A stretch of DNA of 64,000 bases, taken from positions 62,001 through 126,000 of the forward strand of contig NZ_KE386604.1 of NCBI RefSeq assembly GCF_000427905.1, written 5' to 3'. Positions 16,241 to 25,798 of the stretch are shown piece by piece (positions within the stretch are counted from its first letter, which is position 1; each line of letters starts with the position of its first letter). The stretch comes from Thermocrispum agreste DSM 44070. Lineage in GTDB: Bacteria; Actinomycetota; Actinomycetes; Mycobacteriales; Pseudonocardiaceae. The position numbers and the translations under genes were made by a program. Under the pieces are notes generated by a model. The model had not been told where the DNA came from. It ran no database searches and saw nothing but the letters and a program-made list of their open reading frames with translations.

Positions 16241-16669
16241 ATGAGTGGCAACACCAAGCGCTCGGTGTCCATCACCCGGACCGCGCCCGGCAAGTACGTC
16301 GCGACCAACGCCAGGGGCGGCAAGCTCGAGTTCGGGTCGGGCCGGGATTCGGACCAGTTCACGCCCGTGGAGCTGCTGCTGACCGCGATCGCCGGCTGCA
16401 CCGCCATCGACGTCGACACGGTGACCTCCCGGCGGGCGGAGCCCGAGCAGTTCGAGCTCGTCGCCAGCGGCGACAAGATCAAGGACGAAGACGGCGGCGG
16501 CCGGATGGAGAACCTCGAGGTGGTGTTCCGGGTGCGCTTCCCGGAGGGCCCGGACGGTGACGAGGCGCGCGAGCTGCTGCCGAAGATGGTGGCCAAGTCC
16601 CACGACAAGTGGTGCACCGTGAGCCGCACCGTGGAGCTGGGCACACCGGTCCGCTCCGTGGTGGAGTGA
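16241..16669 (+). CDS. OsmC family peroxiredoxin-like protein
   Basis: 142 residues with the two family Cys in context: LLTAIAGCTAIDVDT and KWCTVSRTVE, which act as the peroxidatic and resolving thiols of OsmC/Ohr proteins in reduction of organic hydroperoxides. FTPVELLLTAIAG is the family's helix signature. It is slightly short, as in the YhfA-like OsmC subgroup, so a peroxidase role is likely but not certain. The ATG at 16241 is 12 bp after the lipoprotein stop; the two may form an operon. Confidence 0.9.
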   Translation: MSGNTKRSVSITRTAPGKYVATNARGGKLEFGSGRDSDQFTPVELLLTAIAGCTAIDVDTVTSRRAEPEQFELVASGDKIKDEDGGGRMENLEVVFRVRFPEGPDGDEARELLPKMVAKSHDKWCTVSRTVELGTPVRSVVE

Positions 16670-17285
16670 CGCGGCCGCCGACCGTGATCGAGGGGGCCGG
16701 CCTGAGCCCGGGTGGCGGTGAGATCGGCGGCCGGCCTGAGCCGCATGGCGGTGAGATCGGCGGCCGGCCTGGGCGCGCGGTTTGCCCGTGGCCGGTGCCG
16801 TTCGCCGGTGCCATGTCGACCTGGCCGATCGGGCATGTGGCGGCTGGTGGTCAGGGACAGTGGGTCGAGCTCGTGGGCCGTCGGTGCGGACGACGGCGTG
16901 GGCAGGCGTCCTGCCGGGAAACAGTCTGCCGTGGTCGAGGCACTGGCCCAGCGTGGCCGCACGGCGGCAATGAACGACGTCGGCCTGCTGGCGACGGATC
17001 CCGCAAGCGGCGGCCGTACGGTCAATCGGTCCGGCCGCTCGGGCAGGATTGGTCCAGCACCGCGGTCGGCCTCCGGCACGAGCCCGCCCTCGCCGGGCTT
17101 CCCCGCTGACCGACCGACCGGCCACGAACTCGGTCGCGGCAGGTTCGCGCTGTCATGCACCGCCTGACCAGGGCGTACGCGCCCGTCGTCCGACGGTGAG
17201 CGGCTTATGCCCGGCCCGCGTCATCGCCCACACCGTTCTGTGGCATGCTGCCGACCGGGTGGCGCGTCACACGGTTGGAGGGCCA
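16670..17285. other. Gene-free interval of ~616 bp with tandem repeats at its left end
   Basis: After the repeat at 16697-16771 the sequence shows no frame with a ribosome site, domain or coding bias. The open frame at 17049-17285 is only the upstream extension of the next gene. Confidence 0.55.
16697..16771. repeat. Tandem ~33-34 bp repeat, 2.2 copies
   Basis: CCGGCCTG recurs at 16697, 16731 and 16764, each followed by a near-identical unit containing GGCGGTGAGATCGGCGG. The units are intergenic, just downstream of the OsmC stop. Confidence 0.65.
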
Positions 17286-17915
17286 GTGGAGGACGAAGCC
17301 CAGCTCGCATGCCATGAGCTCCTGCTGCGCCTGGCCGGCAGGCTGCCGGACGAGTACCTGTGGCGCTACCGCGACTGGCTCGCCGAAGGCGCCATGGGCG
17401 TGCTGGCCAGGACCCTGCCCAAGGCGCTGCTCCGGCACGACATCGACCTGGAACCCGACGAGCACCGGCTGCTGCGCGCCGCCCTGCTGCCGCACGGTGC
17501 CGACCCCCACCTGGTCAGTTCGGCACTCGGGGTGGACGACACTCCCGAAGGGCGGTACACATTCACAGAAACCGCACCCGATCGGTGGAACGTCGTCGAC
17601 TCGGTGACCGCGGTGATCGGTGCGGCGTTGCGGAAACGCCCGGAGGTCGGCGAAGTCCGGCAGAGCTGGCGGTACCGCACGACGCACGGGGACGGCGACG
17701 CCAAGCGGGTCGTCCTGGTCACCGCGACGTCCGGGTGGCCTCGACTGACCGGCGAGCTGCAGCGGGTGGTGCGCATCCTCGGTGACGAGGTGCCGAGCAT
17801 CGAGGTGTTGCCGCCCGACTGGGCGCTGCCGGGCTATCACCGGGCAGCGATGGAGCGGTCGCGCAAGGTCAGCGTCGGCGCGGCGACCGCCAGGCACCCG
17901 GTCGGTGCCGCGTGA
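17286..17915 (+). CDS. Unknown conserved protein, first of a tandem paralogue pair
   Basis: 209 residues, soluble. A helical N-terminal third (ACHELLLRLAGRLPDEYLWRYRDWLAEGA) is followed by an alpha/beta half containing KRVVLVTATSGWPRLTGELQRVVRILGDEVPSIEVLPPDWALPGYHRAAMERSRKVS. The overall pattern, including the HxxLLxLAGRL opening and the (P)xYHRxA near the end, recurs in the next gene, so the two arose by tandem duplication. GTG 17286 is chosen because GGAGGG lies just upstream; the longer frame to 17049 has no such signal. The family and function are not recognised. The next gene starts 82 bp later. Confidence 0.72.
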   Translation: MEDEAQLACHELLLRLAGRLPDEYLWRYRDWLAEGAMGVLARTLPKALLRHDIDLEPDEHRLLRAALLPHGADPHLVSSALGVDDTPEGRYTFTETAPDRWNVVDSVTAVIGAALRKRPEVGEVRQSWRYRTTHGDGDAKRVVLVTATSGWPRLTGELQRVVRILGDEVPSIEVLPPDWALPGYHRAAMERSRKVSVGAATARHPVGAA

Positions 17916-17996
17916 GGCGCCGCCGGGTGCGACGGCCTTCGGGAGGCCGACGGGTGGCAACGGGCTCGCCGCTCGTGGGCCGGAGGGAGGACACGG

Positions 17997-19400
17997 ATGG
18001 TGGAGGGCAACGAGCCGGCAGCTCTGTCGCTGCGGCTGCATCGAGTGCTCCTCGGACTCGCCGGCCGGCTTGACGACACCGCGCTGAGCCAGGCGCGGCG
18101 GCTGGCCGCGCGGGCACGGACCGGGGAAGCCGCGGAACTGATCGGCGGCGCGCTGATCGCCGGCGACATCCCGGTGCGTCCCGAGGAACAGCGCGAGCTG
18201 GCAACCGTCCTCACCGCGTCCGGGGCCGAGGAGTGGTTCGCCACCCAGCTGCGGGTCGGTGACGTGCCACCGATGGAGCACCGGTTCAGCACCACCGACG
18301 CGGTTGCCATGGGCGTGGCCGAAGCGCTCGAGGTGGTCGTGCAGCGCATGCCGGACGTCCGGGGCGTGTACGTGGTGTGGCGCAACACCGTGGCCGGTAC
18401 GACGCCCGGTCCGATACCGCAGCGAGTGGTGCTGGCCGAAGTCGGGCCCGAAGGCAGCGCCGTTGCCACGGCGTACCGGATGGACAGCGCCCTGCGCCGG
18501 GCCGGGATCCCGGCCGTTGTCGAGGTGCTGGAGGCGGACGCGCCCTGGCCGGAGTATCACCGCCAGGCGGTGCGGGCAGCGATACGCGTGGCCGGTGCTA
18601 CCGGTGCCGGCTACGACACCTACTCCGGATACGAGCCTTCCTACCGCGACGACCGACGCGAGACGGCTGGCGACGCGATGAGTTCCGTGCCGGAGACCGC
18701 GAGCCACGAATACCCCAGCTGGCCTTCGGTGCCCGAACACGGCAGCGAGTCCGCGGCGACGGAAGCGTCGCCCCACGATTCCGGGTCGGCGCTGTGGCCG
18801 TCTCACGGGGAGTCCCTGGGCGGCGGCTCGGCCGCCGCGTCGGCGGCGTCGCGGCCGTCGTCGCGCGAGAACGTCGACGTACCCGCCCAGTACGGCGAGT
18901 CTTCCTGGACTGCGCAACCGTCGGAGACCGGTGCCGCCGACACCAGGAACGACGGCGATCTCGAACCGGGCGAGCTGTTCTGGCCGCAGGCCGATGCCTC
19001 CGTGAGCCAGTCCGCGGCATCCGTGACGACGGTGCAAGCGGCCGAGCCGGCGGAAGACGAGGACGACGGGGTGCCGCCGGAGACCAGGGCCGAGCAGACG
19101 TCCGAGATGAGTGCCGCCGAGCAGGAGGCGCTGCGTGCCGCCCTGGCGGAGACGGCGGAGCCGTCGGACGAGCGCGCCGAGAACAGCGCCGAGCAGACCA
19201 CGGTCACCGCGGACAGCGTGAACGCCCCGACCAGGGTGACCGAACCGGCGGTGGCGTTCCCGCCGAAGGATCTGGACAATCCGCGGCTGAGCGAGCGGGA
19301 CCGCGAGCTGCTGCGGGAGCTGCACGAGGAGCTGGCCAAGCGTGAACAGCAGTCGGCGCAGGTGCGGCTGAACGGTTGGGACCCGGGGATGCCGCGATGA
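17997..19400 (+). CDS. Unknown conserved protein, second paralogue, with long acidic tail
   Basis: 467 residues. Residues 1-~205 parallel the preceding protein: HRVLLGLAGRLDDTALSQARRLAARA at the start, RVVLAEVGPEGSAVATAYRMDSALRRAGIPAVVEVLEADAPWPEYHRQAV at the end of the domain. From ~210 to ~420 it is low-complexity, rich in Glu, Ser, Ala and Asp, probably disordered. The last ~45 residues (LSERDRELLRELHEELAKREQQSAQVR) predict a short coiled coil. The ATG follows CGGAGGGAGG closely. Its stop overlaps the ATG of a methyltransferase gene (ATGA). Function is unknown; the acidic tail suggests a scaffold or binding role, which is only inference. Confidence 0.72.
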   Translation: MVEGNEPAALSLRLHRVLLGLAGRLDDTALSQARRLAARARTGEAAELIGGALIAGDIPVRPEEQRELATVLTASGAEEWFATQLRVGDVPPMEHRFSTTDAVAMGVAEALEVVVQRMPDVRGVYVVWRNTVAGTTPGPIPQRVVLAEVGPEGSAVATAYRMDSALRRAGIPAVVEVLEADAPWPEYHRQAVRAAIRVAGATGAGYDTYSGYEPSYRDDRRETAGDAMSSVPETASHEYPSWPSVPEHGSESAATEASPHDSGSALWPSHGESLGGGSAAASAASRPSSRENVDVPAQYGESSWTAQPSETGAADTRNDGDLEPGELFWPQADASVSQSAASVTTVQAAEPAEDEDDGVPPETRAEQTSEMSAAEQEALRAALAETAEPSDERAENSAEQTTVTADSVNAPTRVTEPAVAFPPKDLDNPRLSERDRELLRELHEELAKREQQSAQVRLNGWDPGMPR

Positions 19401-20053
19401 CCGATCCACGCGCCTGGATGAACAGGATCGCCGCCGAGCACCAAGGCGACTACGTCGAGCTGTTCGAGAAGGTCTACGCGGCGGCGGCCGCGGGCGAAGG
19501 CGAGGTCCCGTGGGCCGAAGTGGCCGACCGGCACCGGGTGCTGCGCGAGTGGGCCGCCGAACGGAAGCTGGACGGTACCGGCAAGAAGGCGTTGGTGGTC
19601 GGCTGCGGCTACGGCCACGATGCCGAGTTCGTCGCCACGTTGGGTTACGACACCACGGCGTTCGACGTCTCCCCGACGGCCATCGACGTCGCCAAGAGCA
19701 AACACCCCGATTCGCCGGTGACCTACACCGTGGCGAACCTGCTGGAAGCGCCCGCCGAGTGGTCCCAGGCGTTCGACCTGGTGGTGGAAATCGCCACGGT
19801 GCAGGCGCTGCCACGGTCGATGCGCCGTGAGGTCACCGACGCCATCGCCGGGTTCGTCGCGCCGGGCGGCACGCTGCTGGTGATCGCCAAGAAGCAGCAG
19901 GGGCCGATCACCGAAGGCCCCGGGCCGTGGCCGCTCACCAGGGAGGAACTGGCGGCGTTCGGCGAGGCCGGGCTCGTCGAGGTCCGGGTGCAGGACCTTT
20001 CCGCCGCGCAGACGTCCGGCGAAGGCCGCTGGCTGGCCGAGTTACGGCGCTGA
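19397..20053 (+). CDS. Class I SAM-dependent methyltransferase
   Basis: 218 residues. SAM-binding motif I is ALVVGCGYGHDAEFVATLG (~55-75), followed by the acidic strand YDTTAFDVSPTAI and the post-motif FDLVVEIATVQALP. The N-terminal ~40 residues (DYVELFEKVYAAAAAGEGEVPWAE) resemble the thiopurine methyltransferase/TehB-like layout, suggesting a small-molecule thiol or metalloid acceptor, but the substrate is unknown. ATG 19397 overlaps the stop of the preceding paralogue gene, so translation is coupled. Confidence 0.85.
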   Translation: MTDPRAWMNRIAAEHQGDYVELFEKVYAAAAAGEGEVPWAEVADRHRVLREWAAERKLDGTGKKALVVGCGYGHDAEFVATLGYDTTAFDVSPTAIDVAKSKHPDSPVTYTVANLLEAPAEWSQAFDLVVEIATVQALPRSMRREVTDAIAGFVAPGGTLLVIAKKQQGPITEGPGPWPLTREELAAFGEAGLVEVRVQDLSAAQTSGEGRWLAELRR

Positions 20054-20078
20054 GAACGGGCGATCACGGGCCAGATCA

Positions 20079-20099
20079 CTTTGGAGGAACCCTCCAAAG
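20079..20099. terminator. 9-bp perfect hairpin after the methyltransferase
   Basis: CTTTGGAGG-AAC-CCTCCAAAG, 26 bp after the stop at 20053. It is a strong stem with a 3-nt loop and no T-run. A terminator is most likely; an operator for the next gene cannot be excluded. Confidence 0.5.
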
Positions 20100-20207
20100 G
20101 ACGGCCACGGAGCGTGCATATGCTCCCCATTGGTCGACCGGCCGGCATGCAGCATGCTGGCTAGTCGGTGCGCCGGCGGCGATGCCTGTCGGCGCACGTG
20201 CGAGGAG

Positions 20208-20226
20208 AACGGACGTAGTATCCGTT
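20208..20226 (+). promoter_or_regulatory. Inverted repeat over a likely -10 box of the carboxylase gene
   Basis: AACGGA-N7-TCCGTT brackets TAGTAT (20216-20221), a good -10 hexamer, 44 bp before the GTG start at 20270. The arrangement suits a TetR-type repressor covering the promoter; no -35 is obvious. Confidence 0.4.
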
Positions 20227-20269
20227 CGCCAAATCGTCCGCATCGAGTGCCATCCAGGAGGCTGCCCCG

Positions 20270-23200
20270 GTGTTCCGTCGAGTCGCCATCGTCAACCGGG
20301 GAGAAGCCGCAATGCGGCTCATCCATGCGGTTCGTGAGTTGAACGCGGAGACCGGGGCCGGGGTCGAAACGGTCGCCCTCTACACCGACGCGGAAAGCGC
20401 GGCGACGTTCGTCCGGGAGGCCGACCACACCTACGCTCTCGGTCCGGCGGCGAACCGGCCCTATCTGGATCTCGCGGTGCTGGAGCGCGCGCTGGTGGAG
20501 ACGGGCGCGGATGCCGCGTGGGTCGGCTGGGGCTTCGTGGCGGAAGATCCCGCGTTCGCCGAGCTGTGCGACAAGCTCGGGGTGACGTTCATCGGCCCGA
20601 GCGCCGAAGCCATGCGCACGCTGGGCGACAAGATCGGCGCCAAACAGCTCGCCGAACGGGTCGGCGTGCCGGTGGCGCCGTGGAGCGGCGGCCCGGTGGA
20701 CGACGTGGCGGCGGCCGTGGCGGCGGGCGGCCGTATCGGGTACCCGCTGATGCTCAAGGCCACCGCGGGCGGTGGCGGCCGCGGCATCCGGGTGGTGCGG
20801 AACGAGGCCGAGCTGATCGAGGCGTTCGAGCGCACCTCGGCGGAGGCGAAGCGGGCCTTCGGCTCGGGCGTGGTGTTCCTGGAGCGCCTGGTGACCGGTG
20901 CCCGGCACGTCGAGGTGCAGGTCGTCTCGGACGGCGAGACGGCGTGGGCCATCGGGGTGCGGGACTGCTCGGTGCAGCGGCGCAACCAGAAGGTGATCGA
21001 GGAGTCGGCGTGCCCGCTGTTGGAGCCGAAGCAGGTCGCCGAGCTGAAGGCGTCCGCGGAGCGGCTGGCGGTGGCGGTCGGTTACCGCGGCGCGGCCACC
21101 GTGGAATTCCTGTACCAGCCGGAAGAGCGGCTGTTCGCTTTCCTCGAGGTCAACACCCGCCTGCAGGTCGAGCACCCGATCACCGAGGTGACCACGGGAT
21201 TCGACCTGGTCAGGGCGCAGCTGCGGATCGCAGCGGGGGAGAAGTTGACCGGCACGCCGCCCGCGGAGTCCGGGCATGCCGTGGAAGCCCGGCTCAACGC
21301 CGAGGACCCGGATCGGGACTTCGCCCCCGCCCCCGGACGGGTGGTGCGGCTGGAGCTGCCCGCAGGCCCGGGCGTCCGGGTGGACACCGGCTTCTCCGAA
21401 GGCGACGTGATCCCCGCCGACTTCGACTCGATGATCGCCAAGATCATCGCCTACGGCCCGACCAGGGAGATCGCGCTGGCCAGGCTGCGGCGCGCGCTGG
21501 CGGAGACCACGGTGATCATCGAGGGCGGCGTCACCAACAAGAGCTTCCTGCTCGATCTGCTCGACCAGGACGCGGTGGTGCGGGCCACGTGCGACACCGG
21601 GTGGATCGACCGGGTGCGCGCCGATGGTGGGCTGGTGGCCGACCGGCACGCGGGCGTGGCCCTGGCCGCCGCGGCCATCGAGGCGTACGAGGAGGCCGAG
21701 CGCACCGAGCGGCAGCGGTTGCTGTCCACCGCGCACGGCGGCCGCCCGCAGGTGCGGCACGAGGTCGGCCAGGCCATCGATCTGAAACTGCGGGGGAACA
21801 CCTACCGGCTGCGGGTGGCGCAGGTCGGCTCGCGGCGCTTCCGGGTCGCCGTGGAGTCCGGCAACGGCGAGCAGACGGTGGACGTGGAGGTCGAGCGGTA
21901 CGACAGCAGCGTGGGCCGGCTGACCGTGAACGGGCGCGGCTTCCGGGTGGTCACCGGCACGCACGGGCCGATCCACCTGGTGGAGGTCGACGGGGTCACC
22001 CACCGGATCAGCCGTGACGAGGGCGGCGTGGTGCGCTCCCCGGCACCTGCCCTGGTGGTGGCCACCCCGGTGGCGGCCGGTGCCCAGGTCGACGCGGGCG
22101 CGCCGGTGGTCGTGCTGGAGTCGATGAAGATGGAGACGGTGCTGCGCGCACCGTTCGCCGCCACGGTCACCGAGGTGCTGGTTTCCGTCGGCGCGCAGGT
22201 GGAGACCGGTGCCCCGCTGCTGCGCATGGAGCCCGTCGGGGACGGGGCGGCCGTGGAGGAGGCCGGCCCGGCAGCGGGGTTGGAGTTCCCGCCCGCACCG
22301 CAGCCGGAGATGCGCGAGCGGGCCGAGCAAGCGCTCACCGACCTGCGCAGCACCTTGCTCGGCTACGACGTCGACCCGGCGGACGTCGGCAATCTGCTCG
22401 ACGCCTACTCCCGCGACCGCGCCGAGCTGGGCCCGTCCGGCCTGCTGGCCGCCGAGATCGACCTGCTGAACCTGTTCGCCGACCTGTCCGAGCTGAGCCG
22501 CAACCGGCCGGGCAGCACGGAACCGACCGAGGTGCGGGACCCGAGCATGCCGGGTAGCTGGGTGCACAGCCCACGCGAGTTCTTCCACCGCTACCTGCAG
22601 AGCCTGGACACCGAACGGGCCGGGGTGCCGCAGTGGTTCACCGACCGGCTGGCGAAGGTGCTCGCGCACTACGGCGTGCACAGCTTCGAGCGCACCGAGG
22701 CGCTGGAGGAGGCGGTGTTCCGCATCTTCCTGGCGCAGCGTCGGGCCGCGTCGGACGTCGCGGTGGTGACCGCCATCCTGCGCCGCTGGCTGGTCGAGCC
22801 GCCACCAGGGGAGGACCTGAAGTACGCGGCGGGCGAAGCGCTCGAGCATCTGGTCGAGGCCACCCAGCTGCGTTTCCCAGTGGTCGGCGACCTGGCCAGA
22901 AGCGTGGTCTTCCGCTGGTTCGCGCAGCCGCTGCTGCGGCGCAAACGGGCCGAGATCTACGCCGGGGTACGGGCGCACCTGCGGTATTTGGACGCGAATC
23001 CGGACGCGCCCGACAGGGCGGAGCGGATAGCCGCCATGGTGGCGTGCCCGGAACCGCTGGTCCGGCTGCTCGGGCAGCGCATCGCCCGGCCAGGTGGCGA
23101 CGTCGGGCCGCTGCTGGAAGTGATGACGCGGCGCTACTACCGCGAGGTCGAGCTGGACGACCTGCGGGTGGAGACGGTCGATCGGTTCCGGGTGGTGCAC

Positions 23201-25765
23201 GGCCGGTACCGGCTGGACGGCCGGGACCAGCGGGTGGTCGCCACGGCGGCCGATTTCGAGCTGCTGACCAACGCGCTGGCCGCGGCCGAGGTGGAAGCCG
23301 GGGACGACCTGGCGGTCGACCTCTACGCGGCGTGGGCGGATCAGCCGGACGACCAGGACGAGCTGGCGGCGGCGGTCCGCGCGGTGCTGGTCCAGGTCGG
23401 CTGGCTGCGCCGGGCGGGCCGGATCACGGTCTCGGTGGCCGGCCGCGCCGGGGACGTGCACCATCACCAGTTCACGTTCAACCGCGCCGAGGACGGGTCG
23501 CTGGTCGAGGACACCCTCATCCGCGGCATGCACCCGATGGTGGCGCGCAGGTTGCAGCTGCAGCGGCTGGCGCATTTCGACCTGACCAGGCTCCCGTCCG
23601 CCGACGAGGACGTCTACCTGTTCAAGTGCGTGGCCAAGCAGAATCCGGCCGACGAGCGGTTGATCGCGATGGCGCAGGTGCGGGACCTGACGCCGCTGCG
23701 GGACAGTGACGGCAGGCTGATCACGCTGCCCGCGGCGGAAGGTGCGCTGGCCGCGTGTCTTGCCGCCATCCGCAGCCACCAGGCCGAGCGGTCCGCCAAG
23801 AGCAGGCTGGACACCAACCGGGTGCTGATCTACTGCTGGCCGCCGAGCGACCTGAGCCTGGACGAGCTGCGCGGCATGGTGCACCGCGCGGCGCCGTCGA
23901 CCGCCGGTGCGGGCATCCGCGAGGTGATGTTCGTCGGGCAGCAGCGCAACCCGGACACCGGCGAGCTGAAGCCCGCCGCGCTGCGCATCGCGGCCAAGCC
24001 GGGCGCCGGCCTGCTCATCGACATCATCGACCCGCCGACCGAGCCGATCACTCCGCTGGACGACTACGCCCAGCGGGTGCTGCGGGCGAGCCGGCGGGGC
24101 ACCACGTATCCGTACGAGATCACCGGCATGCTGGCGGGGCCGCACGGCTCCTTCGTCGAGTACGACTTCGACGAGCACGGCGAGCTGGTCCCGGTGGACC
24201 GCCCGCCGGGCCAGAACACGGCCGCGATGGTCGTCGGCGTGGTCACCACCCCCACCGAGCGCTACCCGGAGGGCGTCAAGCGGGTGGTGCTGCTGGGCGA
24301 CCCGACCAAGGCGCTGGGTGCGCTCAGCGAGCCGGAGTGCTCCCGGGTGGTCGCCGCCATCGACCTGGCCGAGCGGATGCGGGTGCCGGTGGAGTGGTTC
24401 GCGGTGTCCGCCGGGGCGAAGATCTCGATGGACTCCGGCACGGAGAACCTCGATTGGGTCGGTAGGGCGCTGAACCGCATCGTCCGGTTCACCCAGGCCG
24501 GCGGCGAGATCAACGTGGTGGTGGCCGGGATCAACGTCGGCGCGCAGCCGTACTGGAACGCCGAGGCCACCATGCTCATGCACACCAAGGGTGTGCTGGT
24601 GATGACGCCGGACTCGGCCATGGTGCTGACCGGCAAGCAGTCGCTGGACTTCTCCGGTGGTGTCTCGGCCGAGGACAACTTCGGCATCGGCGGCTACGAC
24701 CGGGTGATGGGACCGAACGGTCAGGCGCAGTACTGGGCCAGGAATCTCCCGGCCGCGCGCGACGTGCTCATGGAGCACTACGACCACACGTACGTGATGC
24801 CGGGCGAGCGGTGGCCGCGCCGGGCCGCCACGTCCGACCCGCACGACCGGGACATCTCGTCGTTCCCGCACGAGGCGCCGGGCAGCGATTTCCGCACGGT
24901 CGGGGACATCTTCTCGGCGGAGGCGAACCCGGACCGGAAGAAGCCGTTCGACATCCGCACGGTGATGCGGGCGGTGGCGGACCAGGACCACCCGCTGCTG
25001 GAGCGGTGGGCGGGCATGGCCGACGCCGAGACCGCCGTGGTGACCGACACCCACTTGGGCGGGTACCCGGTGTGCCTGATCGGGATCGAGTCCCGGTCGG
25101 TGCCGCGGCGCGGGTTCCCGCCGACCGACGGGCCGGACACCTACACCGCGGGCACGCTGTTCCCGCAGTCGTCGAAGAAGGTCGCGCGTGCCATCAACGC
25201 GGCGAGCGGCAATCGTCCGGTGGTCGTCCTGGCCAACCTCAGCGGCTTCGACGGCTCGCCGGAGTCGATGCGCAAGCTGCAGCTGGAGTACGGCGCGGAG
25301 ATCGGCCGGGCGGTGGTCAACTTCTCCGGTCCGATCGTGTTCTGCGTGATCTCCCGCTATCACGGTGGCGCGTTCGTGGTGTTCTCGAAGGCGCTGAACC
25401 CGAACATGCAGGTGCTCGCGGTCGAGGGGTCGTTCGCCTCGGTCATCGGTGGTGCGCCCGCGGCAGCCGTGGTGTTCCCGGGCGAGGTCAACAAGCGCAC
25501 GGCGGCGGACCCGCGGGTGAAGGACCTGGAAGCCCGGGTGGCCGAGGCCAGCGGGGCCGAGCGGGCGGCGCTGTCCAGCGAGCTGGCGGACCTGCGGGCG
25601 TCGGTGCGGGCGGAGAAGCTGAGCGAGGTGGCGGCGGAGTTCGACGCGATCCACAGCATCGAGCGGGCCGTTCGGGTGGGCTCGGTGGACCGGATCATCA
25701 AGGCGGAGCGGCTGCGGCCGGAGCTGATCGCCGCGGTGGAGCGGGGTTTGCAGGACCGTTCGTGA
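20270..25765 (+). CDS. Single-chain biotin-dependent acyl-CoA carboxylase (BC-BCCP-central-CT)
   Basis: 1831 residues, a whole carboxylase in one chain. Biotin carboxylase, ~1-450: GEAAMRLIHAV, the ATP-grasp loop GGGGRGIRVV, and FLEVNTRLQVEHPITEVT. Biotin carrier, ~560-640: VLESMKMETVL with biotinyl Lys at residue 620. A central region of ~500 residues without catalytic motifs follows, then a carboxyltransferase from ~1230 with AGAKISMDSGTENLDWV and NMQVLAVEGSFASVIGGAPAAAVVF. The BC-BCCP-central-CT order is that of eukaryotic acetyl-CoA carboxylase, unlike the split AccA/AccD subunits of most actinobacteria. The substrate acyl-CoA cannot be told. GTG 20270 follows CAGGAGG. A terminator-like hairpin lies at its end. 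Confidence 0.92.
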   Translation: MFRRVAIVNRGEAAMRLIHAVRELNAETGAGVETVALYTDAESAATFVREADHTYALGPAANRPYLDLAVLERALVETGADAAWVGWGFVAEDPAFAELCDKLGVTFIGPSAEAMRTLGDKIGAKQLAERVGVPVAPWSGGPVDDVAAAVAAGGRIGYPLMLKATAGGGGRGIRVVRNEAELIEAFERTSAEAKRAFGSGVVFLERLVTGARHVEVQVVSDGETAWAIGVRDCSVQRRNQKVIEESACPLLEPKQVAELKASAERLAVAVGYRGAATVEFLYQPEERLFAFLEVNTRLQVEHPITEVTTGFDLVRAQLRIAAGEKLTGTPPAESGHAVEARLNAEDPDRDFAPAPGRVVRLELPAGPGVRVDTGFSEGDVIPADFDSMIAKIIAYGPTREIALARLRRALAETTVIIEGGVTNKSFLLDLLDQDAVVRATCDTGWIDRVRADGGLVADRHAGVALAAAAIEAYEEAERTERQRLLSTAHGGRPQVRHEVGQAIDLKLRGNTYRLRVAQVGSRRFRVAVESGNGEQTVDVEVERYDSSVGRLTVNGRGFRVVTGTHGPIHLVEVDGVTHRISRDEGGVVRSPAPALVVATPVAAGAQVDAGAPVVVLESMKMETVLRAPFAATVTEVLVSVGAQVETGAPLLRMEPVGDGAAVEEAGPAAGLEFPPAPQPEMRERAEQALTDLRSTLLGYDVDPADVGNLLDAYSRDRAELGPSGLLAAEIDLLNLFADLSELSRNRPGSTEPTEVRDPSMPGSWVHSPREFFHRYLQSLDTERAGVPQWFTDRLAKVLAHYGVHSFERTEALEEAVFRIFLAQRRAASDVAVVTAILRRWLVEPPPGEDLKYAAGEALEHLVEATQLRFPVVGDLARSVVFRWFAQPLLRRKRAEIYAGVRAHLRYLDANPDAPDRAERIAAMVACPEPLVRLLGQRIARPGGDVGPLLEVMTRRYYREVELDDLRVETVDRFRVVHGRYRLDGRDQRVVATAADFELLTNALAAAEVEAGDDLAVDLYAAWADQPDDQDELAAAVRAVLVQVGWLRRAGRITVSVAGRAGDVHHHQFTFNRAEDGSLVEDTLIRGMHPMVARRLQLQRLAHFDLTRLPSADEDVYLFKCVAKQNPADERLIAMAQVRDLTPLRDSDGRLITLPAAEGALAACLAAIRSHQAERSAKSRLDTNRVLIYCWPPSDLSLDELRGMVHRAAPSTAGAGIREVMFVGQQRNPDTGELKPAALRIAAKPGAGLLIDIIDPPTEPITPLDDYAQRVLRASRRGTTYPYEITGMLAGPHGSFVEYDFDEHGELVPVDRPPGQNTAAMVVGVVTTPTERYPEGVKRVVLLGDPTKALGALSEPECSRVVAAIDLAERMRVPVEWFAVSAGAKISMDSGTENLDWVGRALNRIVRFTQAGGEINVVVAGINVGAQPYWNAEATMLMHTKGVLVMTPDSAMVLTGKQSLDFSGGVSAEDNFGIGGYDRVMGPNGQAQYWARNLPAARDVLMEHYDHTYVMPGERWPRRAATSDPHDRDISSFPHEAPGSDFRTVGDIFSAEANPDRKKPFDIRTVMRAVADQDHPLLERWAGMADAETAVVTDTHLGGYPVCLIGIESRSVPRRGFPPTDGPDTYTAGTLFPQSSKKVARAINAASGNRPVVVLANLSGFDGSPESMRKLQLEYGAEIGRAVVNFSGPIVFCVISRYHGGAFVVFSKALNPNMQVLAVEGSFASVIGGAPAAAVVFPGEVNKRTAADPRVKDLEARVAEASGAERAALSSELADLRASVRAEKLSEVAAEFDAIHSIERAVRVGSVDRIIKAERLRPELIAAVERGLQDRS

Positions 25766-25770
25766 CGGCC

Positions 25771-25798
25771 GTGACGGATTCGTCAGCGAGTCCGTCAC
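25771..25798. terminator. Hairpin between convergent genes
   Basis: GTGACGGA - 12 nt - TCCGTCAC: a perfect 8-bp stem 5 bp after the carboxylase stop, overlapping the stop codon of the minus-strand gene. It could end transcription in both directions. Confidence 0.5.

Noticed and set aside
17205-19814. Minus-strand open frame of 869 codons
   Set aside because: Antisense of the paralogue pair; low-complexity Arg/Pro-rich translation.
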